Position numbers and translations under genes: made by a program. DNA of 64,000 nt from Oscillatoriales cyanobacterium RM2_1_1. GTDB taxonomy: Bacteria > Cyanobacteriota > Cyanobacteriia > Cyanobacteriales > Microcoleaceae. Under the pieces are notes generated by a model. The model was not told the DNA's origin. It did no database searches and worked only from the letters and a program-made list of their open reading frames with translations. Every line of letters begins with the position of its first letter. The stretch's first letter is position 1. Where the stretch lies: positions 1-64,000 of the forward strand of contig JAAURB010000016.1 in NCBI GenBank assembly GCA_012033335.1, given 5' to 3'. Positions 28,421-37,517 of this stretch are shown here, piece by piece.

Positions 28421-28597
28421 TGAAGGGAACAAATCGAGGTGAAGAAGCTGAGGAACATTTCTATTATCGATCAAATGTGAGATTGTCAACTCATTTGTGT
28501 AAGTCGAATTAATCAATAGGGAAATGGTCGTCGGTCTCGCGGAATATTCAGCTCCATCTGCCCCAGATTGCTCTGCATTGTCTGTGCTTCATGGGCA

Positions 28598-28999
28598 TCA
28601 AAGTTTGATGAGCAAAGGTGGCAGAACTGCGTGAATTTTCTGCTTTACGGTATCGGGGCGTTCTTTGAAGGGAACTTTGCCGTCTGCACAAGCAAGATAT
28701 TGACTGCTAAATTTCAACAAATCTGAAACTGAATCTGTAGGAGATAGTTGACTCAAGATAAAGGTAAGTTTATTCGGAGCCATAAATGCGACTGTACAAG
28801 CACAGCTACAAGCTCCCATACAACGCACAGGTTGGAGGTTGATCGTCTCTAGATCAGATGCAGTGAGTCCTTGACTTAATTGATTAAATAGAACCTGACC
28901 AGGAATGGATTCAACTGTGCTAGATTGAGCTGCTGAGAAACGGCAAAGGATACAGACCAATAAAACGCGATCAACCCAAACCGTAGGGATGCTGAGCAT
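28598..28999 (-). CDS. DUF1636 putative metal-binding protein
   Basis: This 133-residue protein fits DUF1636: LLVCILCRFSA near the N-terminus, LQPVRCMGACSCACTVAF in the middle, then LTFILSQLSPTDS and KVPFKERPDTVKQKIHAVLP. Five cysteines in CxxC-like and CMGACSCAC clusters suggest a metal site or an iron-sulfur cluster as in thioredoxin-like ferredoxins. It is the third gene of the operon headed by HupE under a cobalamin riboswitch, which supports a role in cobalt or cobalamin metabolism. Members often lie beside cobW or B12 genes, as I recall. Confidence 0.82.
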   Translation of the reverse strand: MLSIPTVWVDRVLLVCILCRFSAAQSSTVESIPGQVLFNQLSQGLTASDLETINLQPVRCMGACSCACTVAFMAPNKLTFILSQLSPTDSVSDLLKFSSQYLACADGKVPFKERPDTVKQKIHAVLPPLLIKL

Positions 29000-29142
29000 T
29001 CTTGCGGCTGTTTTGAATCAGAATTGATAATATTTGCAGATATTGCTTAGATGACGTTAAGAGAAGCCTGCTCGTGACTCAAACTCAGGATACTCATACC
29101 AGTTACGATGTAACTGACGACTCAAAGCAAAACTTCAGTTTC

Positions 29143-29661
29143 TCAACGCGAAGTTCGCCGGAGCAAACGCTGATGGTTTAGAGTTAGGGCGGTGTAAAGA
29201 CCAAAGAGCGCGATCGCCCAAATCACCTCTCGCCCCAAAATCCGCAGGAACAGGTCAGCCGTTAACCCATGCATTCCCACCCATTGATTCACCAATAGAA
29301 TACTGCTCTGGTAGGCGATGAAACCCAGGAGCAGCGCCATGCTTAACCACACGCCTTGCCCGATCCAACTGCGATAGCTGAACTTCGGCTGCATTGAGGT
29401 AATCAAGGCAACAGCAACCGTCCCCAATCCCATCGTCACGCCCCAGGCAAGGGAGATTGCAGTAAGCGGATAATCCCGAATGATGAAGCCGTAAAATTGG
29501 TTAAATAACCAAATCAGCAACGCAGAAGCAACTGCCTGTCTGCGACGCAGGGTTACGCCTGCCACAGCAGCGAAGCTGACCAGCGGCACATGGGGATAAA
29601 TCAGACTGCTGGCGCTGCCAATCGCAATCAGACTGTAGCGCCAATGGTTCGCGGTTATCAT
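29143..29661 (-). CDS. Membrane protein in the riboswitch operon
   Basis: The 172 residues hold about five hydrophobic segments (for example YSLIAIGSASSLIYPHVPLV, LAWGVTMGLGTVAVALITSM, SMALLLGFIAYQSSILLVNQ and WAIALFGLYTALTL). I recognise no named domain. It starts 28 bases after HupE on the same strand, so both are read from the cobalamin-riboswitch leader. By context it should be an accessory subunit of cobalt uptake or a precursor transporter, but the sequence alone does not show this. Confidence 0.72.
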   Translation of the reverse strand: MITANHWRYSLIAIGSASSLIYPHVPLVSFAAVAGVTLRRRQAVASALLIWLFNQFYGFIIRDYPLTAISLAWGVTMGLGTVAVALITSMQPKFSYRSWIGQGVWLSMALLLGFIAYQSSILLVNQWVGMHGLTADLFLRILGREVIWAIALFGLYTALTLNHQRLLRRTSR

Positions 29662-29688
29662 CTAACACCTCGTCCGGTTGCTTGTTAT

Positions 29689-30378
29689 TTACGCTGGGAA
29701 GATGGTTTCTATCAACAGAGTCGATAGAAGCGTAACTCCTACGCCACAAATCACAAAGCCAGCAAACCGGAAGGGTAAACCAGGCTGCTCATTCGCTTTC
29801 TTAAGAACCGTTCTGCCGATGAGAAACGCAACGATTGCTACCATCAGTTGAATGACTGTAAACCCTGCCAAGTAAGCAATCAGGGGTGTCATTTCGGCAC
29901 CAGAGATGGCTTCTCCATAGGCATAGCCATGAAACAGCCCGATGAGAGCTGCTAATCCAGTTAAAACCCAGCTATTAGGGCAATCTTTCAGCGCCAGGAA
30001 AATACCAAACAGCAACACAGACCCTGAAATCACAAACTCAGCCGCTGGTAAAGTAATCTGCATTAAATGGAGCCATGTCCCCACCATTGCTGCCAGTACA
30101 AAGGCGATCGGAATCTTAATTCCTTGACGACTAATCGCACCTAGCGCTCCGACTGCCACGACAAATGCAAAATGGTCGAGACCGATGACGGGATGAGCTA
30201 GCCCTGAGAGGAATCCCTCAGTGAAGTTGGCAGGCACTTCACCACCCATTGCGTGGTGAGCCAGCACAGGAGCAGAACCGAATGGGAGACTTGTCATCGC
30301 AAGCAGTGCGATAAGTCCGACTTGCCTAAATGGGTGAGAAAACTTGATTAACTTAAAAGATGCAAAATTTTGCTCCAT
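29689..30378 (-). CDS. HupE/UreJ-family transporter, probably cobalt
   Basis: This 229-residue protein has a cleavable leader ending near APVLAHHAMGG, then HPVIGLDHFAFVVAVGALGA, the HupE/UreJ signature (HPxxGxDHxxF), and five to six further membrane spans including LIGLFHGYAYGE. HupE/UreJ proteins carry nickel or cobalt. The cobalamin riboswitch directly upstream points to cobalt, as proposed for B12-regulated HupE genes in cyanobacteria. The histidines after the cleavage site (AHHAMGG) may be the first metal ligands. ATG 30378 is preceded by gagg 7 bases upstream. Confidence 0.9.
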   Translation of the reverse strand: MEQNFASFKLIKFSHPFRQVGLIALLAMTSLPFGSAPVLAHHAMGGEVPANFTEGFLSGLAHPVIGLDHFAFVVAVGALGAISRQGIKIPIAFVLAAMVGTWLHLMQITLPAAEFVISGSVLLFGIFLALKDCPNSWVLTGLAALIGLFHGYAYGEAISGAEMTPLIAYLAGFTVIQLMVAIVAFLIGRTVLKKANEQPGLPFRFAGFVICGVGVTLLSTLLIETIFPA

Positions 30379-30431
30379 CCGTACCTCGCAGATGAAAAAG
30401 AACAGGTTGACGAGCCTCCAAAGGAGACGCT

Positions 30432-30562
30432 ACTTGATCGGCGGGCATCCTGACTTAGAGAGTTGCGTCTCTCCTCACAGTTGCGGGACAGCGTCGGATT
30501 CACACCAGACTTTCCCCGTTACCTCTAGCGGCTGACCTCCACTAGAACCGATGCATCGAAGT
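30432..30562 (-). promoter_or_regulatory. Cobalamin (AdoCbl) riboswitch
   Basis: Read on the minus strand, the leader has the conserved elements of the B12 riboswitch in order: gtggaggtcagccgc, a ggggaaagtctggtgtgaat block, ccgacgctgtcccgcaactg and the B12 box agtcaggatgcccgcc. Outer arms actt/aagt and atcgg/ccgat close the P1 helix (30559-30562 with 30432-30435). It lies 53 bases upstream of the HupE start; a gcctcc/ggaggc hairpin just downstream may be part of the expression platform. High cobalamin should switch the operon off. Confidence 0.93.
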
Positions 30563-31232
30563 ATATCATCTTCAGAGCGGTTTCTAATTCCAAGATTAAA
30601 ATTGAAGTGCTGCTTATACGGACTTTTTCAATACAACACTCATTCTGGCGCCGATTAGACTGAAATTCGCGGGCTAACCCACCCAGAGCAGCGGATTAGA
30701 TCGAAACTTTCCGTATATTTCTGCAGGTTATACCAATTCTCTTCAAAGTCCTTGCTGGCTGAGTATGCGTTTGCCCTAATCTACTAGGGCAACTCTCGTT
30801 TTGGCCTGTTTTGATTCGTCTTGCCCCTGGTTCTAGACTATGATTCTGAGCTATGGCTTTGGGGGATGAATGCATAATCGATGAAAAGTCCGTCCTATTC
30901 CATCACTGTCCTAGGGCTATCAATGGCGCGGGCGATCGCCAAATTAAGCGCGTTCTATCCCCTCTACCAACTACCCCACAAACCACATTACAAAAAATTA
31001 AACCTTTCGTATCAAAACTTAGTCTAAAGCCTCAGCTCATCCCTGACCAAATCTGGCTGAAAAAATCTCTCTGGTTTCCAAGCTCTAACTCAGAGAATTT
31101 TCAGGAAAAACAGACAGTTTAGGAATAGAACTGGAATGGGTTGACTTTTCTTTACGATTTGTTTAGATTCTTAACGCTTTGTCCCTCAGACTACTTTCGA
31201 CTCTACAGGACTAATACTCAGGAGCTTACTTT
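30563..31232. other. 670-bp intergenic region
   Basis: It contains repeat B (30652-30776). A frame at 30853-31122 is open but has no family resemblance, no ribosome-binding site and a composition unlike neighbouring genes, so I do not annotate it. The right part should hold the promoter of the glycosyltransferase gene. Confidence 0.5.
30652..30776 (-). repeat. Dispersed intergenic repeat B, copy 2
   Basis: Reverse complement of this segment matches 17905-18031 nearly throughout (from gggcaaacgcatactcagcc to gtctaatcg). Differences are scattered substitutions and a divergent patch after gctctgggt. Confidence 0.8.
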
Positions 31233-33535
31233 ATGACATCAGGGTACAGCAGTCGATCAAGGTATGGCCACTTCTGGCGAATCGGTCGCCCTAGAATTGC
31301 CACCCTCGCCACCCTTGGCATCGTTACATTATTCATTGCTCTGCTCTGGGGGTGGTTTTGCGGCAATGCCCCCATCAATCAGATGTTTGCTCAGCTTCAC
31401 CTCGGGCAGCAACATCCGCCCATTTGGCTAGAAGCACCCTTTGTGCCTTTGCCCTATTTGTTGCTTCCCGCGACGATTCTGGCGGGGATCGCCCTGATAA
31501 CTGTTCAGGTTTCACCGTCCCCTCAAATCGGGTCTCAATCCCTGATTATTGCCATTCTATTGGCTTTACAGCTTCGCTATTTGACCTGGCGCATATTCTC
31601 CAGCCTGAATCTAGCTGATCCGCTGAATGGCACTCTGAGCCTGATGTTGTTGCTTTTAGAGCTGCCCATTTTTCTGGGGGGAACGATCCAGCTTTTTTTA
31701 ACCCTGCGATCGCGGCAGCGCAAACAAGAAGCAGATCGCCTGTCAGAGGCAGTGCTCAACGGCGAATTTACCCCGACGGTTGATATTTTGATTCCCACCT
31801 ACAACGAGGGGGTTGATATTGTTCGTCGTACGATTATTGGCTGCCAGGCGATTGAATACAAGCACAAGCAAGTTTATCTCTTGGACGATGGCCAACGGTC
31901 AGAGATGAAACAGCTTGCCCGAGAGTTGGGATGTGAATACATAGCCCGGACGGACAACCGATTCGCTAAAGCGGGAAATCTGAATCATGCCTTGGCTCAA
32001 ACCGATGGGGAATTAATCGTCGTCTTTGATGCTGATTTTGTCCCTACCCCTAATTTCCTGACCCGAACGGTAGGATTTTTTCAACGTCAGCAAATTGCCC
32101 TAGTGCAAACCCATCAAGATTTTTACAATGCCGATCCCTTTGCCTATAACCTGGGGTTAGAAAATCAATTGGGTCATCCTCTAGAAGAGATCTTTTCCAG
32201 ATATATTCAATCCGTTCGCGATGGGGCGAATGGCACCCTTTGTTATGGCAGTTCGTTTATCCTGAGACGCAGCCACTTAATGGAGATCAACGGCTTTTAC
32301 ACTGAGTCCCTCAGTGAAGATTACTTTACCGCCATTCGGCTCTTGGCCAAGCACCATCAGGTGATCTTTCTGGAGGAGCGGCTGAGCGCGGGATTGGCTC
32401 CAGAGAACGTTAGCGCTAGTGTGGTTCAACGGCAACGCTGGTGCAGAGGTACGATTCAGTCTTTCTTTGTGAATGCCAATCCCCTGACCATTCCTGGTTT
32501 GAACTTGAGGCAAAGATCGGCTTACTTAGAAGGAATTCTAGTCTGGTTGACCAGCAGTATATCTCGGGTGGGATTTTTATTGATGTCTCTGGTCTATCCC
32601 TGTTTGGGCTCAAGCCAATTTTAGGATCCCTGGCCGAATGGCTATACTTTTTTCTGCCGGTCTACGTCGTTAATTTGATTGTCTTCCACTGGCTCAACCG
32701 TCGGGCCTGTTCAGCAATTGTAGCCGAGATCTATGGGGTGGCTCTGTGTTTTCCAATCGCCCTGACCACGATTCATTCAATATTTCGGCCTTTTTCTCGC
32801 AAGTTTCAGGTGACACCCAAGGGGATCGCCAGCGATCACTTTAGTTTCAACTGGCCCCTGGCTGCACCTTTAATTGTGATCTGGCTGCTGACTGGCATTG
32901 CGATCGCCAAGGGATTGGGGGTTGATTTGTTGCCTGAGTCCTGGTTCCCAGAAACTAGTTACTTCGGCCACAACTCCACCCATGAATCCGGTCTATTCCT
33001 GTTCTGGAGTTGCTTTAATCTATTTGTGCTAACCGTGGCGATTCTGGCCATGGTTGATGCCCCCCGCTCTCGGTTTGAGTGGTTCAAGCTCGAGGGCACT
33101 GTTCGGTTACAGATCCATGATATGAGTTTTTGGGGAGTGACTCAAACTCTCTCTGAGACAGGAGTTCAGATTTTGTTTTCCCATCAACCCGGATTCTCCC
33201 CGAATGTTCTGGCCAAGTTAGAATTTCCAGAAAAGTTTAGTTTGCCCGCCCGGGTGACTCGTTATGAAAGTCAAGGAAAACAATGGCTCGTCACCCTTTC
33301 CTTCGTGCCCCTGAACACCAATCAATATCGCCGTTTAGTGGAGCTGTTATTCTGCCGTCCGGATCGATGGCAACCCTTGCAAACCCCGGGAGAATTTCAA
33401 TCCCTACTGCTGCTGTGCAAATCCTTGCTCAGACCGAGGATCTTATTTGATCGTCATTTGCTGCGGCAACCCTCCCCGTTTACCTCTCTGCGGGTTCATC
33501 AGGATTCTAAGATGGTTGTGGCCGGTTCTAAGTGA
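31233..33535 (+). CDS. Cellulose-synthase-like glycosyltransferase with PilZ-type tail, frameshifted
   Basis: Two overlapping frames make one BcsA-like protein of about 767 residues. Frame one gives four N-terminal membrane spans and the GT2 core: PTYNEGVDIVRRT, LLDDGQRSEM, VVFDADFVPTP, LCYGSSFILRRSHL, SLSEDYFTAIRL and the QxxRW motif VQRQRWCRGTIQ. The frame ends at 32624 shortly after VGFLLMSLVYP. Frame two, sensible from about 32600, continues with LFGLKPILGSLAEWLYFFLP, more membrane spans and a C-terminal PilZ-like beta domain (FEWFKLEGTVRLQIHDMSFW). Adding one C to ccc at 32598-32600 restores one protein. Known BcsA enzymes polymerise UDP-glucose at the inner membrane and bind cyclic-di-GMP through PilZ; the exact product here is open. 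Confidence 0.82.
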
Positions 33536-33598
33536 GCAATTCTAAGGGAGCAATTCTAAGGGAGCAGTTCTAAGGGAGTCATTCCAAGTGAGCAATGA
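33524..33598. repeat. Short tandem repeat between convergent genes
   Basis: About five imperfect copies of a 15-base unit (ctaagggagcaattc) fill the gap between the glycosyltransferase and ppx 3' ends. It starts in the last codons of the first gene. Confidence 0.65.
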
Positions 33599-35195
33599 GC
33601 TTGAGATTGTACTCCAGTTCAAATGCCTCTTTTTTCAGCTCCAAGCTCCAGAGCTCTAGGTCGCAACTGTCCTTAGGATTAACCGGTTTGAGGGTCAGAT
33701 GAAACTCCCCCGCCTCCCAATGGCACTGGGCTGTAACCTGGGCGATCGCCCCAATTTGACGGCGATCTAAGGCAACGGCAAGGCGCATCAGCGGATGCAA
33801 CTGATCAACGACTTGCCGATGCCGCTTGGCCAGGTTTTGATAATTTTCGTGCTTTTTCTTAGGGTTGCTTTTGCGGTGATAGCGGGCCAGGTTGGCAATA
33901 ATTTCAATCTCGGTTTCGCTGTACCCCAGTAATTCCCCGTGGCGAATCAGGTAATAAGAATGTTTGTGGTGGGCGGAGTGGGCAATGTACATACCGCAAT
34001 TGTGCAACACCGCTGCGGCCCAGAGTAGCTCCCGTTCTTCTGATCCCCAGCTATGGAGGATGCGCCGGGTTTGATCAAACAGGCTCAGGGCAAAGGCTGC
34101 CACCCGTTCCCCATGTTCCAGGTTGACCTGATACTTTTGAGCCGTCTTCAGGACGCTGCGAGGCCGAATAGTACTGCCATAGCTGAGCCGATCCACAATC
34201 AGTCCATGGGTTAGCATCCAGTCCACAATCACCCCTTCTCGCAGACTGCGCTCGCAGACGGTTAGGGAATCGAGCCCCAATAACCCCATGGCTTCCTGGA
34301 GAATCAAAGCCCCCGCCAGAATAATCTCCGCCCGTCTGTCAGACATACCGGGAATCGCCAGCCGTTCTTCGTAGGACATTTTTCGGATGCGGTTGACAAA
34401 TTCTTGTAGGTCAACCAGGCTGAGCCTGTATCCAGTCAATGGCGTGGGCTCTATCCCTAAGTTCTCTCGGGCATTGATAATGGCCAGGGTTTGGATGGTT
34501 CCGGAGGTACCGACCAATTTCAGGGTTTGACCGGGTTTCACCTGTAGCAATAGCTCATCAACGGCCCGTTCCAGCATCCCCCGAATGTAGGCTTGCAGAT
34601 AGGAAAACTCATGTCGAGAAATGGGATCACCATGAACCAGTTCTGTGGTCAATCGGACGGCCCCGACTTTGGTGCTGCTGAGGAATGCGGCCTCTCGTCC
34701 ATCTCCTAAAACCAATTCAGTTGATCCGCCCCCAATATCAACAATCACATGGGGTTGCCCCTCAAAATCCATAGCCGATAAAACCCCCAGATAAATTCTC
34801 CGGGCCTCCTCTGGGCCAGAGATCACATCGACTTCAAGCTGGAGTTCATCGGAGACTTGCTTAATAAACTCTCGACCATTGGGGGCTTCTCGAACGGCGC
34901 TGGTGGCCACCGCCACCACCTGTTCGGCCTGGTAGGTTTGGGCGATCGCCTGAAACCGCTTCAAACAAGTCATTGCCCGTTCCATAACCTCTAGCTTCAG
35001 GCGACCTCGGGGCCCACAGTCCCCCAACCGCACCATGTCTTTTTCGCTGGCGATAATGCTAAAAGCAGGCAATACCGGATCGATCTTGACGATCACCATG
35101 TGGAACGAATTAGTTCCCAAATCGATGGCCGCCAGGATGCGATCCTGATCTCGAGATGAACCTGAAAGTTTCATCTGAGGCACTGAAGTAACCAT
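33579..35195 (-). CDS. ppx: Exopolyphosphatase, Ppx/GppA family
   Basis: Ppx removes terminal phosphates from polyphosphate or hydrolyses pppGpp. The 538-residue protein has the ASKHA phosphate loops ILAAIDLGTNSFHMVIVKID and VIVDIGGGSTELVLGDG, the family-typical TSAVREAPNGREF and an HD-like C-terminal domain (LHNCGMYIAHSAHHKHSYYL). ATG 35195 gives MVTSVPQMKLSG before the core. It lies convergent to the glycosyltransferase, with no kinase (ppk) nearby. Confidence 0.93.
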   Translation of the reverse strand: MVTSVPQMKLSGSSRDQDRILAAIDLGTNSFHMVIVKIDPVLPAFSIIASEKDMVRLGDCGPRGRLKLEVMERAMTCLKRFQAIAQTYQAEQVVAVATSAVREAPNGREFIKQVSDELQLEVDVISGPEEARRIYLGVLSAMDFEGQPHVIVDIGGGSTELVLGDGREAAFLSSTKVGAVRLTTELVHGDPISRHEFSYLQAYIRGMLERAVDELLLQVKPGQTLKLVGTSGTIQTLAIINARENLGIEPTPLTGYRLSLVDLQEFVNRIRKMSYEERLAIPGMSDRRAEIILAGALILQEAMGLLGLDSLTVCERSLREGVIVDWMLTHGLIVDRLSYGSTIRPRSVLKTAQKYQVNLEHGERVAAFALSLFDQTRRILHSWGSEERELLWAAAVLHNCGMYIAHSAHHKHSYYLIRHGELLGYSETEIEIIANLARYHRKSNPKKKHENYQNLAKRHRQVVDQLHPLMRLAVALDRRQIGAIAQVTAQCHWEAGEFHLTLKPVNPKDSCDLELWSLELKKEAFELEYNLKLIAHLE

Positions 35196-35342
35196 AAAAA
35201 ACAGTAGATGGATGGGGGACTGTAGTCTTACTTCAATTGTAGAGGAACTATTTCAGCATAAAGTTCCAGGCTGTTCGATTTTTAATGTGTCCCTTTTGAT
35301 GAATGTGCTCAGCCACCTAGTCAATCCTAGGAATATAACGTT

Positions 35343-35489
35343 TTATTTGACTCGATTACCGCGTTTTTCTCGATCCTGGCGACGGCGATCGCGCCACTCC
35401 ACCGCCGTCAGATACCCGACTCCGCCTGTAACTAACACCAGTAGTACCAGAGTGGCGATTACTAAACCATTGATCAGTGAAAATTCCAT
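35343..35489 (-). CDS. 48-residue single-span membrane protein
   Basis: A short gene starts with ATG at 35489. It encodes an N-terminal membrane span (LINGLVIATLVLLVLVTGGV), then GYLTAVEWRDRRRQDREKRG, a strongly basic cytoplasmic tail. The pattern of a clean span plus charged tail and the intact frame argue that it is real; I recall similar very short cyanobacterial hypotheticals. Function unknown. It lies alone between the transglutaminase gene and ppx, all on the minus strand. Confidence 0.65.
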   Translation of the reverse strand: MEFSLINGLVIATLVLLVLVTGGVGYLTAVEWRDRRRQDREKRGNRVK

Positions 35490-35619
35490 GCTCAACCCTT
35501 ATGAATTCCTCCGAATTCCGATGAATCCTGATGACACTTTATGTAGGTGTCCCAAATTTAGTCTCCTAATTTTAGTGTCTCAATTTGGTTCCCATTCAGC
35601 GCTCCATTGAGCCTCCCAG

Positions 35620-36510
35620 TTAAACTGCTGGGAGCTCTGATAAGATCCTAAACCGGACATGATTGATTGCCAAGCTGCCCACGGAGATCTGCTCCCGATT
35701 CAGAGGTTGACCCTGGCTGGACAACCGTTGAAACTTAATCCCTTTACCAATTTCCACATGATACCAGGCCAATCCCATAAAGAACCGCAACGGATAGGGG
35801 CCTTGTTCCTGAATGTCATCTGGATTGGATTCCATCGGCACCCAACCGAAGCCTGGAATATAAAACTCCAGCCAGACATGGTTGTACTCCGGTTGTAGGG
35901 GAACTTCCTTTTGCTGGGGAAACGGCGGACATTTGTAGCGACCCACCGTCCGGCAGGCAATCCCGTTTAACCGCATCAGAGCTAACAACACCCCAACATA
36001 TTCTCCGCAGGAACCGACTCCCCGCTGGAGCACCACATCGGGGGCTTCAATTTTGGCCGTTAGACTATAGGACAGGCAGTCATAGACATAGTTGCGAATA
36101 CTCAGGAGTTTCCGCAGAATATTGGTTTCCCGCGCCACCCCAGCGGCTGCCGCCGCCCGCACCGTAGGGGATGCCATCGCCAGATTATCATCATCAACTA
36201 AATACTTTTCCCGGTAGTCCAGGGAGAGAGGCTGGATCGACTCTAGATCTCGAGGCTGAATCTGATACTTAATCCCCCGAACTTCTAAGATCGCCCTCCA
36301 GCCGAAAATATGGCGCTCCTGGGAGCTAAAGGGTTTGAATTTAAATACCGCCACCCGTTCCCCCTCCTGCATCTCTTCCACAAAGGGACAACCGATGGCG
36401 GTGATTTCTCTGACTTTCTGGCGGGGAGTTTCGGAGGGCAGGGCAATTCGCCATTCCAGGTCTTCCAAGTAGACCTCGTCTAAGGGTTCAATTTCTTCAA
36501 CGTAGGACAT
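35620..36510 (-). CDS. Transglutaminase-like protein
   Basis: This 296-residue protein has an N-terminal beta-rich region and a transglutaminase core: the cysteine in QRGVGSCGEYVGVLLALMRL, the histidine in YNHVWLEFYIPGFGWVPMES, and the usual aspartate position occupied by the ESNPDD region. Bacterial members are cysteine proteases or amidases rather than cross-linkers. I chose ATG at 36510 (MSYVEEIEPL); a TTG at 36519 overlaps the stop of the upstream propeller-like gene, so coupling is likely either way. No signal peptide, hence cytoplasmic. Confidence 0.82.
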   Translation of the reverse strand: MSYVEEIEPLDEVYLEDLEWRIALPSETPRQKVREITAIGCPFVEEMQEGERVAVFKFKPFSSQERHIFGWRAILEVRGIKYQIQPRDLESIQPLSLDYREKYLVDDDNLAMASPTVRAAAAAGVARETNILRKLLSIRNYVYDCLSYSLTAKIEAPDVVLQRGVGSCGEYVGVLLALMRLNGIACRTVGRYKCPPFPQQKEVPLQPEYNHVWLEFYIPGFGWVPMESNPDDIQEQGPYPLRFFMGLAWYHVEIGKGIKFQRLSSQGQPLNREQISVGSLAINHVRFRILSELPAV

Positions 36511-36515
36511 TTCAA

Positions 36516-37310
36516 TCAAATAGCCATTGGAGGTGGCGTATTTTTGACTGGATCGAAATGATAGGACAGGGGATGAATAAAGCTGCGATCGCGCTTTGCC
36601 AGTTGATATTGGGGCTCGGCGTTGGGATTGTCAAGGATGTAGAGTTCGTCACCGGAGTAGGCAACGTATAGGATCTTTTCCTGGGTTTCGGGATGTTGAA
36701 CAATCCCCAAGCCACTGGGAAATTCAAACGGTGTCAAGACGCTAAATTGCACGGCCCCTGTCCCCCGTTCTAGGCAGTAGACGGTTTGTTCGGTGCGATC
36801 GCAGACCCAGAGTTCCTCTTGCCAGACCGCAATATTTTCGCTCCCGACTCCCGGGGCATAGAACCGGGTAATTTCTCGGCCCGTATCCCGACTGAAGACA
36901 AAAATACATCCGGCTTTTTCACAGGTGACGTACACCGTGGACTCCCAAACCGCAACCCCATTGGCTGGGTAAGGCAGGGTGACAAAAAGTTGGGGGCTCA
37001 AGCGATTAATCTTCTCGGCTTGAATCGCCTGGGGACAAAAATAAACCTGTTCCCGGCAGGTAAACCACAGGGTTTCCTGATAGATTGCTAACCCTGTCGC
37101 GTCCATAAAAAGCTGAGTCAAGCCAGGGTTGACAATTGTTGTATTGTCGGTGGCTGGATCAATTTGCAACAAAGATCCCCGTAAGGAATCAAGGGCTAGT
37201 AGGGTTTTCCCCAGGGGAGCGATCCCATAAATTGTCGAAACCCCAATCGGATAAACGGTTCGATTGGTTGGCAGGAGGGTATCCGAGGCCGGGGGCGCAT
37301 GAAAATTCAT
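36516..37310 (-). CDS. Beta-propeller-like protein, YncE/SMP-30 type
   Basis: The 264 residues form about five repeating units of roughly 45 residues with W/Y-V-C or L-x-I-D strands (LLALDSLRGSLLQIDPATD, LWFTCREQVYFC, VYVTCEKAGCIFVFSRDTG, ELWVCDRTEQTVYCLERGTG, LYVAYSGDELYILDNPNAE), as in six-bladed propellers. No signal peptide and no obvious metal site were seen. It abuts the transglutaminase gene at 36516, so the two proteins probably act together. Function unknown. Confidence 0.72.
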   Translation of the reverse strand: MNFHAPPASDTLLPTNRTVYPIGVSTIYGIAPLGKTLLALDSLRGSLLQIDPATDNTTIVNPGLTQLFMDATGLAIYQETLWFTCREQVYFCPQAIQAEKINRLSPQLFVTLPYPANGVAVWESTVYVTCEKAGCIFVFSRDTGREITRFYAPGVGSENIAVWQEELWVCDRTEQTVYCLERGTGAVQFSVLTPFEFPSGLGIVQHPETQEKILYVAYSGDELYILDNPNAEPQYQLAKRDRSFIHPLSYHFDPVKNTPPPMAI

Positions 37311-37517
37311 GGAAGATTATATAGCTTAACAACAAAGATAGCTCTCAATTGTACTCAAATTGCAGCCATGGCAAGTGAATCCCAGTGAACCGACTGGGGA
37401 TTTCCCAATGGAATTATGGAGTCTGCTAGACTTAGGCATAGAGCCTTAACTGATATCTCTAAGCCAATCTCTTCCCGTTAAAATCTCTCACTCAAAAACG
37501 TTTGATGATCAAGCCTT

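Noticed and set aside
30853-31122. Plus-strand ORF of 89 codons upstream of the glycosyltransferase
   Set aside because: No family resemblance, no ribosome-binding site, amino acid make-up like random frames and next to a repeat.
35212-35610. Plus-strand ORF of 132 codons
   Set aside because: It lies opposite a better minus-strand small gene (35343-35489) and shows no domain or start signal.
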